The notes beneath the pieces were generated by a model. The model was not told the DNA's origin. It saw only the letters and a program-made list of their open reading frames with translations, and did not search any database. This document shows positions 42,030-50,629 of a stretch of 56,046 nucleotides of DNA, piece by piece (position 1 is the stretch's first letter; each line of letters starts with the position of its first letter). The translations under genes were made by a program, and so were the position numbers. Source of the DNA: a virus; the IMG/VR virus record IMGVR_UViG_3300021226_000025, positions 1-56,046 of that record, one strand, 5' to 3'.

Positions 42030-42589
42030 CAGTGCATCCAAGTTACAACAGAATACCGTGTTCCAGAAGTCACCGGGAGAATCTGGTGCGGAAAAACAAA
42101 ACTAGACGGGAAAATTATGCACGAACCTTTTGGTACGCGATACGGCTCACTGTACCCAAAGAACTGAAACTCTCCGCCTTCGTAGTCATCGTTCAAAGCA
42201 AAACTAAAAGAGAGTTGTCTTTGGTTTGTTGTTGGGCTGTAGTCCACATGTTCTTTAAAAAACCCGCCTTCTTTATAACGAAGCAATTCATATCCCGTGT
42301 CTTGGTTGCAAGCGGCACGTGGAAACTTCCAAAAATAACTTTTAGCCGCCCAAGACAAAGCCTTTAATATTGTATTGTCCAGTTCTACACGTTTGTCTTG
42401 GTTAATAGAAAGCGACTCAGCCATAGACATTTTTATGGTGTCACAGTTGCGAGTTTGCAAATCTACCCCAGAAAGAGTTTTTGCTGGCACCCATTCTTGG
42501 GAGTTTGCATATTCGGCAAGCAGGGCATCGCATACACCTGCTGGCAAGATGTTTGGCTCTATCTGAATATAATGTTCAAGTTTTATCAT
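42029..42589 (-). CDS. 2OG-Fe(II) oxygenase (prolyl 4-hydroxylase-like)
   Basis: 186 residues, a complete small oxygenase. Iron ligands are His114 and Asp116 (KEHVDYSP) and His168 (FPHQILPV). Arg178 (GTRYSVVTW) would bind 2-oxoglutarate. The fold length fits the P4H-like family. Located between fibre genes, it may hydroxylate Pro/Lys/Asn of a virion protein or modify a host surface or nucleic acid target. The substrate cannot be read from sequence. Overlaps the next gene by one base. Confidence 0.88.
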   Translation of the reverse strand: MIKLEHYIQIEPNILPAGVCDALLAEYANSQEWVPAKTLSGVDLQTRNCDTIKMSMAESLSINQDKRVELDNTILKALSWAAKSYFWKFPRAACNQDTGYELLRYKEGGFFKEHVDYSPTTNQRQLSFSFALNDDYEGGEFQFFGYSEPYRVPKGSCIIFPSSFVFPHQILPVTSGTRYSVVTWMH

Positions 42590-43378
42590 TTAGTCTTTTG
42601 TCGCAATGATTACGTCAACATACTGAACGGCTAAGTTAATAGCCGTACCAGTGAAAGAACCGCCTGAGTGGGTGTGAGAGCCACCGCCCCCGTTATCGTT
42701 ATTAGCAAATGTGGATGAACCGGAACCCGCTGGCGTACTGTAATGATTGGCACCTTCTGGTGCGTCAGCAAAGCCATACCAACTACTATCCCCCCCGCCA
42801 GCGGCTGCCAATCCTAATGTCCCGGCAAAAGAAGTTACAAGTACTTGGTGGTAGTGGTTTGGAATCTGCCCAGTAGATAAAGTGGTTGCTCCAGACGTTC
42901 CAACAGTTCCACTGACCGCTTGTGACGTAAACGCTGAAGTAAATGCTACCGAACCACCGGAAGATGCAGCACCGCTAACAACCCTCAATGCCTTGTCATT
43001 ATGAGTTGTACTTTTTGTCCAGCCCGTTGGGGCAGATGTTTGTTGGAATAGTAGTGCTGTTCCAGAGGCAAACGCACCAGCGGCATCCACAAATGTTTGC
43101 GCAGTCAAACGAATCTCAATACGGTCACCAGTGCTATACGCACGAGCGGTCGTTGATTCTTGTGCACGAACAACTGTCAGCACGTCAGTACTACGAGCCG
43201 TACACTTAACAATCTCCAAGTTGTTGGAAGTGTCAATCAGTGTGGCGTAAAAGTAGTCGCCCGCACTTAGAGTTGGGAACCGAGCACCCTGCCCCGATGT
43301 CACCGTAATGCTAGTCGAACTGCTAGTAATACTAGCAGCCAGCGTAGCATTGGCGTTATTTGAGAGTTTGATACCCAT
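42590..43378 (-). CDS. Tail fibre with collar domain
   Basis: 262 residues. Residues 1-95 are the docking module shared with 40758-41111. Then comes a phage-tail-collar-like segment (LLFQQTSAPTGWTKSTTHND, KALRVVSG), followed by a Gly/Ser/His-rich tip (HYHQVLVTSF, GGGGSHTHSG). The last segment is the conserved end AINLAVQYVDVIIATKD. His-rich loops in such tips can coordinate iron. Host-recognition fibre is the likely role. Confidence 0.8.
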   Translation of the reverse strand: MGIKLSNNANATLAASITSSSTSITVTSGQGARFPTLSAGDYFYATLIDTSNNLEIVKCTARSTDVLTVVRAQESTTARAYSTGDRIEIRLTAQTFVDAAGAFASGTALLFQQTSAPTGWTKSTTHNDKALRVVSGAASSGGSVAFTSAFTSQAVSGTVGTSGATTLSTGQIPNHYHQVLVTSFAGTLGLAAAGGGDSSWYGFADAPEGANHYSTPAGSGSSTFANNDNGGGGSHTHSGGSFTGTAINLAVQYVDVIIATKD

Positions 43379-43389
43379 TCCCAGACTCC

Positions 43390-43836
43390 TTAGTTAACAG
43401 TCACAGTCCAAGTAATACCGAGCGTATCTGCTGCGCCCTTGTTGATGACTGAGAACACAGTACGGCAAAGCAAAGTGCCAGAAGATGCTGCGTTGAAAAT
43501 ACCTGCTTCGGTCAGCGCACCAGTACCAGTACCCGCTGGGAACGTAGCAACATACGCCACAGAGTTAGTGGTTACAGTTGTAGAAGTCAGAGCAACACGC
43601 GACGAAGCAACTGGAGTTTGCAGTGCAGTATCACCTACCGCAGCAGCAGTTGTACCAGTACCAACTTCCATATGACTCATGGCGGTCGCTGTGGCATCCT
43701 TCATACGAGAAGCAATGAAGTTTTTGCCTACCGTTACCACTAGGTTTTTTACTTCTTCTTCCTGCTTGATATTACCGTTTTCATCAGTGAGGACGAGTTT
43801 CAGAGTACCCGTCATCTTGATTGCGTCATTAAACAT
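43390..43836 (-). CDS. Tail/fibre-associated protein
   Basis: 148 residues. It begins MFNDAIKMTGTLKLVLTDEN and continues with a beta-rich body (VKNLVVTVGKNFIASRM, MSHMEVGTGTTAAAVGDTAL, TEAGIFNA). This is a recognisable phage tail-protein pattern found in fibre or baseplate-hub connecting proteins. Preceded by AAGGAG-like sequence and followed closely by the collar fibre. Confidence 0.65.
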   Translation of the reverse strand: MFNDAIKMTGTLKLVLTDENGNIKQEEEVKNLVVTVGKNFIASRMKDATATAMSHMEVGTGTTAAAVGDTALQTPVASSRVALTSTTVTTNSVAYVATFPAGTGTGALTEAGIFNAASSGTLLCRTVFSVINKGAADTLGITWTVTVN

Positions 43837-43846
43837 TTCTCACTCC

Positions 43847-45121
43847 TTAGTTGAGTTGGTTTTCGTTAAGTCCGTAACCGTTGTACGTGTACTCAACCGA
43901 CTCCGTGCGTATCGTATATACGATACCAGCATTGGGGTTAGTTGTCAGTACAAATTCACCGTTTACAAGGGGTTGGTGTACCAAGTGAGAGTTAATTGTA
44001 CCGAGTGTCCACTGGTACGTAAACTTCTCATCAGAGGCAAAAGCAATGTCATACAACGGCGTTGTTACGCCCGGTATGAGTAGTATCGAAACCGAGTCCA
44101 CCGCAGTAGCGGAATCAGTCAATACTTGTGCGTAATTAACTACAACAGAATCAGATGCTGTAACTGTATCTGTCGTTGTTTTGTTCTGCGCAAAGACAGA
44201 TGTATCCGCAACAGTAACTGGGTCTGGGTCAGCATCCGCATCGTTGCGGTCATAGTCCACCATCTCGCTGAAGTCTTTGTAGACCACATCGGTCATGGTG
44301 ACTGAATCAGTCAGTACCTGTGCAATATTGAGCGCAGTTGCATCGCTTGCAGTAACTGTGTCACTAGGGTTTACACCTATATCAAATGAGTTCAGCGCGT
44401 CCGTTGCAGTAACTGTCTCTGTCTTAGCAAGGTCAGCCTGCACTGCAACAGAATCAGAAGCCGTGACGGTTTCGGCAATGTTGCCTTTATTTACGTTAAT
44501 GGCTGCTGCTTCTACCATTGACACACTATCAGCAACAACTTTAGACGCGTCAAACACAGGGGACGCGTCGGACGCCGTAGCCGTGTCAGTCAGGGCTTTA
44601 CCAACATCTTTGGTGTTGACTGTATCTGCCGCAGTAACGGTATCAGTAGTTGTCTTATTCTGTGCAAACACAGGCGCAGAATCAGATGCCGTAGCAGAAT
44701 CAGTTAGGGTTTTCCCTATACTACGGGTAGATGTGTCGGACGCAGTAACTGGGTCTGGGTCAACGTCAGCATCATTGCGGTCATAGTCAACAACCTCAGT
44801 GACATCTTTGTAGACCACATCATAAATCGTGACCGAATCGGACAGCACAAGTCCGGGTTCAAGTGCAATCTGCTCTGTTGACTCAACTGAGTCGGTAGGG
44901 TCAGTAACTGCTTTATCGAGCGTAAGAGTGCGGAAGTCAGACATCAAAACTGTCTGTTCTTCCAAGTACTCCATCGGTACAACAAACGCACTGATTTGGA
45001 TGTTCTGCTGCGGACGAGCCGTAACAGTCGCGCCGCCAGCAGCCGACACACCGATAGCCACGGTCGAAACCGCAGCCACCAATGAGGTAGTCAGTGCATA
45101 GGAGACACGAATATTAGCCAT
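43847..45121 (-). CDS. Repeat-rich tail fibre protein
   Basis: 424 residues. Residues ~100-345 are built from ~18-20-residue units of the form (L/T)TD(S/T)(V/A)TASD(S/A), interspersed with xNKT/xGK linkers. A longer block (VVYKD, then VDYDRNDAD-x-DPDPVT) occurs twice, near residues 103-128 and 285-310. The N-terminal ~50 residues are hydrophobic and probably the particle-binding part. The C-terminal ~75 form a compact tip (YDIAFASDEKFTYQW to the end). Length variation by repeat recombination is likely. Confidence 0.7.
   Translation of the reverse strand: MANIRVSYALTTSLVAAVSTVAIGVSAAGGATVTARPQQNIQISAFVVPMEYLEEQTVLMSDFRTLTLDKAVTDPTDSVESTEQIALEPGLVLSDSVTIYDVVYKDVTEVVDYDRNDADVDPDPVTASDTSTRSIGKTLTDSATASDSAPVFAQNKTTTDTVTAADTVNTKDVGKALTDTATASDASPVFDASKVVADSVSMVEAAAINVNKGNIAETVTASDSVAVQADLAKTETVTATDALNSFDIGVNPSDTVTASDATALNIAQVLTDSVTMTDVVYKDFSEMVDYDRNDADADPDPVTVADTSVFAQNKTTTDTVTASDSVVVNYAQVLTDSATAVDSVSILLIPGVTTPLYDIAFASDEKFTYQWTLGTINSHLVHQPLVNGEFVLTTNPNAGIVYTIRTESVEYTYNGYGLNENQLN
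44090..44830 (-). repeat. Tandem coding repeats in the tail fibre gene
   Basis: The fibre's 18-20-residue TDSVTASD-type units are also visible as recurring DNA strings (gcagtaactgt, tcatagtc, tctgtcg variants). Two long near-copies occur around 44215-44285 and 44745-44825, both reading through the DYDRNDAD block. Confidence 0.7.
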
Positions 45122-45456
45122 TAGAAGTTGTCCCTCACTGTAAAGCGCAAGGTCTCAAACACAGTTTGAATATCCCCGTTAAAACTAATTGCGACTTCGC
45201 CTTCATACATGCCGGGGTCTACGTCAAGTACACCACCAGAAAAACCAAACTGTACCTGTCCAGTTGTGCCGCCACTCAACTTGGTGCAAGTTATTGTGGA
45301 TAGAAGTGTAGTTGTACCAGCCTTGCGGAATTTAACCGTAACCACAGTCGTAGAGAGTGACAAGTCAATGGGCGTACCAGTGATGTCGTCCGTCAGCGTA
45401 AGGACAATAAGCGGCTTTTCGTCGCCTGCTACTAATCGGATGACATCTGCTGCCAT
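45121..45456 (-). CDS. BppU-N-like fibre/baseplate protein
   Basis: 111 residues, an immunoglobulin-like beta domain. The order VIRLVAGDEKPLIVLTLTDD, TVKFRKAGTTT and YEGEVAISFNG with ETLRFTVRD is the pattern of the BppU N-terminal domain that anchors receptor-binding proteins in other phages. It directly precedes the repeat fibre gene with coupled stop and start, suggesting it connects that fibre to the tail. Confidence 0.7.
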   Translation of the reverse strand: MAADVIRLVAGDEKPLIVLTLTDDITGTPIDLSLSTTVVTVKFRKAGTTTLLSTITCTKLSGGTTGQVQFGFSGGVLDVDPGMYEGEVAISFNGDIQTVFETLRFTVRDNF

Positions 45457-45463
45457 ATGAACC

Positions 45464-46117
45464 TCATGCGAATGGGCGCATCTGCACTGACATCGAGGCT
45501 CGACCTGCGCCTAGATTCGCCCGTGCTCTACGCTCTACGGTTTTAGATAAGTACTGCTTGGAATGATACGCCGCCAACTCGCGGTCTGACCAATTCTTGT
45601 TTGGCAGTACAAGTAAATGTTGCAGTGCACCGTGCATGATGACGTTTTCTAAATCATCAAAGACAGTCTTATCCATACCTGTGGCAGAACGGATGGGCTT
45701 CAGAGCCACAATCATGGCAAGGTCATAACTGACTGAGGCGTCAGGAATGGGGGCCAACGCAAAGTTGTCTGCGTCCAACTGGAATACATATCGTGGGTCG
45801 GACTGCTTGGCAGGGTCAGTGCTAGGCCAATCAGGGTACTGCCTATGGACATCCTCAAGCGTTGCAGGTTCAATTCTTTCTCCGTTGACGGAGACAGTCA
45901 GGAACGCATGAACCTCAGCCTGTGAGGGATTGGTGTAAGGATATTCATAGACACCCGGAGTCAACCGGATGGTGGGTTGCTGATACCGCCATGCCAGCGT
46001 GCGTTCGCACACCTCGATGGCTGCATCACGAACATATTGCTCTATGACAGGCTGCGGGCATCCGGGCACACTCGGTGTCAATCGTTGAGCGAGAGAAAGG
46101 AATGTGCGGGTAGCCAT
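45464..46117 (-). CDS. Tail tube A-like (adaptor/gatekeeper) protein
   Basis: 217 residues. The start FLSLAQRLTPSVPGCPQPVI with VRDAAIEVCERTLAWRYQQP and the end HSKQYLSKTVERRARANLG are characteristic of podovirus head-tail adaptor/tail-tube A proteins. Encoded with the DUF6682-like adaptor, from which it is separated by a coupled stop/start. It forms part of the portal-tail connection. Confidence 0.72.
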   Translation of the reverse strand: MATRTFLSLAQRLTPSVPGCPQPVIEQYVRDAAIEVCERTLAWRYQQPTIRLTPGVYEYPYTNPSQAEVHAFLTVSVNGERIEPATLEDVHRQYPDWPSTDPAKQSDPRYVFQLDADNFALAPIPDASVSYDLAMIVALKPIRSATGMDKTVFDDLENVIMHGALQHLLVLPNKNWSDRELAAYHSKQYLSKTVERRARANLGAGRASMSVQMRPFA

Positions 46118-46761
46118 TAAATCACCTGTTTAGGGTCAAGTCCGGCTTCCTCAGTATCGGTCAATGTCCGAGACTGAGCATTTACGCCGAGAGCCTGAGT
46201 AAAGGTTTGTTGGAACAACTGAGCACGGTTCGAGTTGACATGCTCGTTGTCTACGGATTCTGCCAAGAAGATAGTACCGTCAACAACGACGGGGAAGTAC
46301 GCATCAGGCAGCAAAGCCACATCTGCATCAGCGGCATAGTCAGGTGGGGTCTGAGCGTACTCAACGACCAGTACTTGACCAGTGGGGGCTTTAGGGTAGA
46401 TAAAGAAGCGATTGGGGTTGCGGACATGCCGCATCCAGTTAACACAGGCTCCAGCCGCATCATTCATCCAACCGGGGTAGGTCTCATCCAATGAATCGCG
46501 GCTTACCTCAGTCACACCTGCACCATCCTGAACTTGAAAAATTTCCATGATTCGGATGGAGTCGGCAGGTGCAGACTGAATCACCGCGCCCGCTGTACAG
46601 GTCACTGTGCCGATATACGCAAAGAGGTCAGGACGTAACACTGCCATGCGCTTCAACGCCTGATTGGCGAAGCCGAGCAAGTACGTATCGCTGTAACGAT
46701 ACGGAGCAGTATTGTCCTGAAGGACTCTGCGAACCTCAGTGATGACAGCGGACAGTTTCAT
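46117..46761 (-). CDS. Head-tail adaptor (DUF6682-like)
   Basis: 214 residues. Begins with an adaptor-type helix (ITEVRRVLQDNTAPYRYSDT, LLGFANQALKRMA), then a beta domain ending QVLVVEYAQTPPDY, and a C-terminal helical part (FLAESVDNEHVNSNRAQLFQ). This layout is that of DUF6682 phage adaptor proteins that sit on the portal. Start and stop are coupled to its neighbours. Confidence 0.75.
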   Translation of the reverse strand: MKLSAVITEVRRVLQDNTAPYRYSDTYLLGFANQALKRMAVLRPDLFAYIGTVTCTAGAVIQSAPADSIRIMEIFQVQDGAGVTEVSRDSLDETYPGWMNDAAGACVNWMRHVRNPNRFFIYPKAPTGQVLVVEYAQTPPDYAADADVALLPDAYFPVVVDGTIFLAESVDNEHVNSNRAQLFQQTFTQALGVNAQSRTLTDTEEAGLDPKQVI

Positions 46762-46997
46762 TAGGGTAAATCCTTAGATGCGTCAGCGTTAATATCTTCG
46801 TTCACGTAGGCTGGCTCCTCGGGGATTTCTTCGGTTTCCAGTACCAAGCCAGTCTTGCGGCCTTTCTGTTTCTTAGGAACAAACTTCTCAGGGAAGGCTT
46901 CCTCCTCAGTCACTTCCTCGCACAGCGGATTCTCTGCAAGGATAGGGTTCCAGTCGTAGATGAATCCGTCTTTTTTGTTTCGTAGGTAACGTGCCAT
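46761..46997 (-). CDS. Small acidic protein of the head-tail region
   Basis: 78 residues from the ATG at 46997, preceded by AGGAG; an adjacent TTG would add one residue. An N-terminal KKDGFIYDWNPILAENP segment is followed by a mixed acidic/basic disordered tail. Comparable short proteins occur between decoration and adaptor genes in other phages. Function unknown. Confidence 0.6.
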   Translation of the reverse strand: MARYLRNKKDGFIYDWNPILAENPLCEEVTEEEAFPEKFVPKKQKGRKTGLVLETEEIPEEPAYVNEDINADASKDLP

Positions 46998-47158
46998 CAA
47001 ACTCTCCTTTTTGCTACGTTCATATTATCGACCAAGTTGGGGTACTTACGCCCTGCTTTCTTAGCCGCCGCTTTAGCCTTTGCTTTCTGCTCAGGCGTCA
47101 AAGGCTTAGGCTTGCCTAACCCCTTTGGTCTTGGTTTATCCCAAACTTGCTGCGCCAT
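46997..47158 (-). CDS. Small basic virion-region protein
   Basis: 53 residues, missed by a 60-residue cut-off. Composition is Lys/Ala/Pro-rich with PKPLTPEQKAKAKAAAKKAG followed by RKYPNLVDN. This kind of sequence recurs in small proteins of aquatic phage structural operons. Starts with TAATG coupling to the upstream gene and ends with TGATG coupling to the next. Confidence 0.6.
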   Translation of the reverse strand: MAQQVWDKPRPKGLGKPKPLTPEQKAKAKAAAKKAGRKYPNLVDNMNVAKRRV

Positions 47159-47517
47159 TAGTCGGCTCCTTCCTCACTAACCATATCGTAAGGTTTGGGT
47201 TCCCATGCTTGACACACGCGCAAGTTATGACAAATAAAATCAAACTTGTGACACCAACCTCGCCCGCCACCATCTTTATCCAACTCATTGATGGGGATAG
47301 ATTCCATCTCTTTGAGTTTCTCAACTGTATTGTCAAAGTACTCGCAGTTGGCACAAAACCTACGGCGTGCTTCTTCCTCTGGGATGTTCCAAATCTTAGC
47401 AATCTTAGACCAGAACGCTTTGTTTGCATACTTGTCTACGGATGTCCGTGTTGGCCCAAGACACCAGTCGCGGACTAGACGGTGGACAACCTGCATATTT
47501 TCTTGTGCGCTTATCAT
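47158..47517 (-). CDS. Cys-rich hypothetical protein
   Basis: 119 residues from the ATG at 47517 (TAATG coupling). It has five Cys in its C-terminal two thirds (CANC, WCHKFDFIC, VCQAW), suggesting zinc or iron-sulfur binding. A basic helix (EEEARRRF) precedes them. Conserved in structural regions of related phages as far as I recall, with no known role. Confidence 0.6.
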   Translation of the reverse strand: MISAQENMQVVHRLVRDWCLGPTRTSVDKYANKAFWSKIAKIWNIPEEEARRRFCANCEYFDNTVEKLKEMESIPINELDKDGGGRGWCHKFDFICHNLRVCQAWEPKPYDMVSEEGAD

Positions 47518-47798
47518 TACCACTTCACCTTATCTGCCCAGTAAGCCGCAGACATTTTGCCCTTGGCGATATTCTTTGCGTGTCGTGCTTCAAAACTTCT
47601 TTTACGGGCTTTCTCTTTCTCCGTAGTTGGATGAGCACCAGCACCTTGTACACCTTGCTGCCCAAAGCGAATGGTCTTTACCTCAGTGCCAGACTTTGCC
47701 ACAACAACGTGGCTTTTTGTAGGGTGGTTAGGAGTGCGCTTGGGCTGGTTGTAGCCTGACACACCTGCTCGCTCTAGTCGTGGGTCTTTGGTAGCCAT
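47517..47798 (-). CDS. DUF6321-like small basic protein
   Basis: 93 residues. The sequence DPRLERAGVSGYNQPKRTPN, HVVVAKSGTEVKTIRFGQQG and KSFEARHAKNIA-type end (RSFEARHAKNIAKGKMSAAY, W) is a pattern I associate with DUF6321 phage proteins. Very basic; it may bind DNA or a head protein. Encoded in the head/decoration block. Confidence 0.72.
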   Translation of the reverse strand: MATKDPRLERAGVSGYNQPKRTPNHPTKSHVVVAKSGTEVKTIRFGQQGVQGAGAHPTTEKEKARKRSFEARHAKNIAKGKMSAAYWADKVKW

Positions 47799-47800
47799 GA

Positions 47801-48085
47801 TTATTGGACAATGATTGCAGTGACTGACGTTGCGCCGCCAATGTCACAATAAATCCCGTTGGTAAAAATGATTCCACCCTCAGGAAGATTCCAAGTAACA
47901 ATACCTTGTTTACTGGTATCGAGTTCGAGTCTCACAGTACCAGAGTTCGTCGTATTGTCATAAAAATTGATATGACTCAACGCACCTCCAGAAGTGGTAT
48001 ACATAACGCCGATGAGCCGCGCAGGCCCAGTATTCATCAATACATTAGCGTTTGTGTGTATTGCTTGTGGTTCACGTTTTGCCAT
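47801..48085 (-). CDS. Small virion decoration-like protein
   Basis: 94 residues, predicted all beta (ARLIGVMYTTSGGALSHINF, GIIFTNGIYCDIGGATS). Similar domains decorate phage heads or tails. It is the first gene after the hairpin terminator at 48095-48121 and starts with AGGAG seven bases upstream. Confidence 0.6.
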   Translation of the reverse strand: MAKREPQAIHTNANVLMNTGPARLIGVMYTTSGGALSHINFYDNTTNSGTVRLELDTSKQGIVTWNLPEGGIIFTNGIYCDIGGATSVTAIIVQ

Positions 48086-48094
48086 ATTGTTCTC

Positions 48095-48121
48095 CTAGAG
48101 AAAGGGGGGCCTAAGCCCCCC
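48095..48121 (-). terminator. Minus-strand terminator between decoration genes
   Basis: GGGGGGC / GCCCCCC stem (48104-48110 with 48115-48121) and a four-base loop. On the minus strand it is followed by CCCTTTCTCT-type sequence, a short imperfect T tail. It probably reduces rather than stops transcription, giving higher expression of capsid and decoration proteins than of tail proteins. Confidence 0.65.
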
Positions 48122-48126
48122 GTTTC

Positions 48127-48600
48127 TTAGTTGATGTCTGTCAACACTGCAAAAACACGTACAACAGCAGCGGCTGGCACAGCAGTGCCAATCGTGATGT
48201 CGATAGTGTCAGCCGCAGCGTACACCTTGCCACCACTCAAGGTAGGAGCAAATGCACCAGCAGACAGGACAGGAACACCACCGGAAATACCAGTTGCGTT
48301 TGCTGAAGTTGCAGCCAAGTAACCAGTAGCGGCAGTGCCGTCACCGATTGCAATGGTACTGGTAACACCAGCGGCGGTAGTGACCTGCATACCTACGTTA
48401 GACACAATAGTGCCAGCAGGTACAGGAATCACTTCCAACACATCACTAGCAGCCAGTGCAGTAGCACCAGCAGCAGCGCGTGCCGCAATGATTTTCGGGA
48501 AGTCAAGAGTAATCTCCACACGATGACACTTGTTCAAAGCATCAGATGGGAGGGCGGCTGAGCCTTTGTTAAAGCCCAGAGAGTCGGTATATGTAGCCAT
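48127..48600 (-). CDS. Head decoration/fibre-like protein
   Basis: 157 residues. The start MATYTDSLGFNKGSAALP and an Ala/Thr/Gly-rich beta body (AIGDGTAATGYLAATSANAT) are typical of decoration proteins encoded right after the capsid gene in many podoviruses. Strong AGGAG upstream. It is followed by the terminator, consistent with high-level expression together with the capsid. Confidence 0.65.
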   Translation of the reverse strand: MATYTDSLGFNKGSAALPSDALNKCHRVEITLDFPKIIAARAAAGATALAASDVLEVIPVPAGTIVSNVGMQVTTAAGVTSTIAIGDGTAATGYLAATSANATGISGGVPVLSAGAFAPTLSGGKVYAAADTIDITIGTAVPAAAVVRVFAVLTDIN

Positions 48601-48626
48601 GTTACAAATCTCCTAGTTAATGTTGA

Positions 48627-49535
48627 TTAAGCCAAAGTAACGACGCCTTGGGCAAGTGCCTCAGGCTTCACAACTTTGTAACCGTACACTTGGAGACCAC
48701 GAACGATGTTACCGAAGGTAGACTCAGAGCGGATGGTTTCCATTTCAGTCATTTGAGAGGCAAAAGTGAAGCCCATCTTGTGACCAGCAATGAGACTGAA
48801 CTTACCGCTAGACACGGACAAGTTGTGGCTCATGTAGATGGTGAAACGGTCAATCATGCCCAAACGACCATTACGGATAACAGACATGCTGTCACCAGTA
48901 ATAGAAGCATCCTTCAGGTCAGATTTCTTAATCATACCTGCCATCTTTGCAGGGACAACCAAGAAGCGACCAGCCTCAGGTGCATTGGCTTCGTCCAACA
49001 CAGTACCCATGTCAACGATGTAATCCAACACGTTGGACTTAGTAATCGCCACAGGAGTACCAGTAGAGCCGAGGTCAATGTTGCCAGTGATACGACCAGC
49101 AGTGTTACCTTTGTTCAAAGAAGAAATATCAGGCAACAGGTCGGTCAACACACGTTGGTCAATCTTAATCTTCATACGCTCAGAAGCGTCTTTAGACCAA
49201 GTGTCCATTAAGTTGATGTCAGCCTGAACTTTGTCCACATCATCTTCGATACAAGAGAAGTACTCGCCCTTGTCGATGAGCAGTTGCAGTTTAGGTTTGT
49301 CAGGGTTCTCTACTTGTAGAGTTTGACCCTTGGTGTACGTACGGATGGTAATTTCAGGGGTAGTACGGATATTGACCGTATCACCGTACTGACGAATCTC
49401 ACCTTCGTAGTCAGTGTTAGAGATTGCTGCGAGCACGGTGGCGTCGTAGAAATTCTCAATCAGTTTGCCCGACCAAATCTCGGGGATGAAATTGCCCGAA
49501 TACTGTGGGCGACCAGCGGCGTTAGGAAATGCCAT
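48627..49535 (-). CDS. Major capsid protein
   Basis: 302 residues. Sequence features (PQYSGNFIPEIWSGKLIENF, YDATVLAAI, TKGQTLQVENPDKPKLQLLI, DKGEYF) match capsid proteins of P22-like/HK97-fold phages. The start has AGGAG. Located exactly where the capsid gene is expected, between scaffold and decoration genes, without an obvious N-terminal delta domain since scaffold is separate. Confidence 0.88.
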   Translation of the reverse strand: MAFPNAAGRPQYSGNFIPEIWSGKLIENFYDATVLAAISNTDYEGEIRQYGDTVNIRTTPEITIRTYTKGQTLQVENPDKPKLQLLIDKGEYFSCIEDDVDKVQADINLMDTWSKDASERMKIKIDQRVLTDLLPDISSLNKGNTAGRITGNIDLGSTGTPVAITKSNVLDYIVDMGTVLDEANAPEAGRFLVVPAKMAGMIKKSDLKDASITGDSMSVIRNGRLGMIDRFTIYMSHNLSVSSGKFSLIAGHKMGFTFASQMTEMETIRSESTFGNIVRGLQVYGYKVVKPEALAQGVVTLA

Positions 49536-49551
49536 GATGAAACTCCTCTAA

Positions 49552-50589
49552 TCAAGCGTTAACAAGTATGCGACCTTCTCGCTGTGCAGCGAAAATGTCA
49601 CGTTCGATTCGGTCACGCTCTGCCTCACGCCCTTTGTATTTGCCAGACCGGACATCGTTGAAAAAGGTTTTGATGTCATCTGACGAATAGTTCTTGGCGC
49701 TTGTTCCTGTGGGAGTACCAGTATTGCGGGAACGACCCGGCGCTACTTGTTTCTCCAACTCGGAAGCAGTCGCTTGCCGACGGTTTGTTTGAGCAACATT
49801 GGCTTGTCCAGTCAACTCAAGCCAAGATTTGAAGAAGTTACCAACACGGAATACATCAAGACTCTTTTGCGCATCTTCTAGGATGGTTTGACGAGTCACA
49901 CCAGTCAGCGGGTCTACTTGCAATAACCAAGACTGGAAGTCAGGGTTGTCGTTGATTCCACGCCAATCAGGTACGAAGTCCGTCAACTGCGCCCAGAATT
50001 GCTGCTCTGAAGATACGGCTTGGCGATGAGCCAAGTTTTGCACCTGCGGAACAACATTCGCTTGTAGTTGTTGGATAAACTTCTCCAGTTGAACAATCTT
50101 CTGCGCGACTGGGATGAGTTCTTCACGAGTCACACGACGCATAACGTCAAGCGATTCGCCGTACTCCTCTTGGTCGCGGTCGGTAATCAAAGGCGCATCA
50201 GCGACTTGATTGGCCCGATTAGACTGTTGGGCTGACATCGTTGCCAACAACTGCTCCATGCTCTGTAAACGTGTCTGGAGTTCTTTGTTCTGGCTATGCA
50301 GACGCGGAACTTCAGCGTTGTACATCCCTTGGAGGGTCTTGTATTTCTGTGTGAGGGTATTGTCCTCAGAACCTTTGTCATCACCTGCTGTTTGCTCATT
50401 GACAGATGACTGAGTAGCATCGTTCGGTGCAGAGTTCTCGTCGGCGGTCTGGTGTTGTTCGGTAGACGACGCATTGCCATCGGCGGGAGGAGTAGTGCCC
50501 TCTGCGCCCTTGTTGTCATCACCGTTGATTTGCTTGTACAACTCCTGTACTGCCTCGGTCTGTTTGCGAATTTGCTCTGGAAGTGCCAT
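49552..50589 (-). CDS. Scaffolding protein
   Basis: 345 residues. Acidic disordered N-terminal third (DDNKGAEGTTPPADG), central coiled coil (LHSQNKELQTRLQSMEQLLA), and a basic C-terminal third that would bind the capsid protein (KTFFNDVRS-type end, KYKGREAERDRIERDI). Size, composition and place between portal and capsid genes are those of a phage scaffold. Confidence 0.82.
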   Translation of the reverse strand: MALPEQIRKQTEAVQELYKQINGDDNKGAEGTTPPADGNASSTEQHQTADENSAPNDATQSSVNEQTAGDDKGSEDNTLTQKYKTLQGMYNAEVPRLHSQNKELQTRLQSMEQLLATMSAQQSNRANQVADAPLITDRDQEEYGESLDVMRRVTREELIPVAQKIVQLEKFIQQLQANVVPQVQNLAHRQAVSSEQQFWAQLTDFVPDWRGINDNPDFQSWLLQVDPLTGVTRQTILEDAQKSLDVFRVGNFFKSWLELTGQANVAQTNRRQATASELEKQVAPGRSRNTGTPTGTSAKNYSSDDIKTFFNDVRSGKYKGREAERDRIERDIFAAQREGRILVNA

Positions 50590-50629
50590 GATTAAACGCT
50601 CCTATCGGTATGCGTGATTAGACGGCGAG

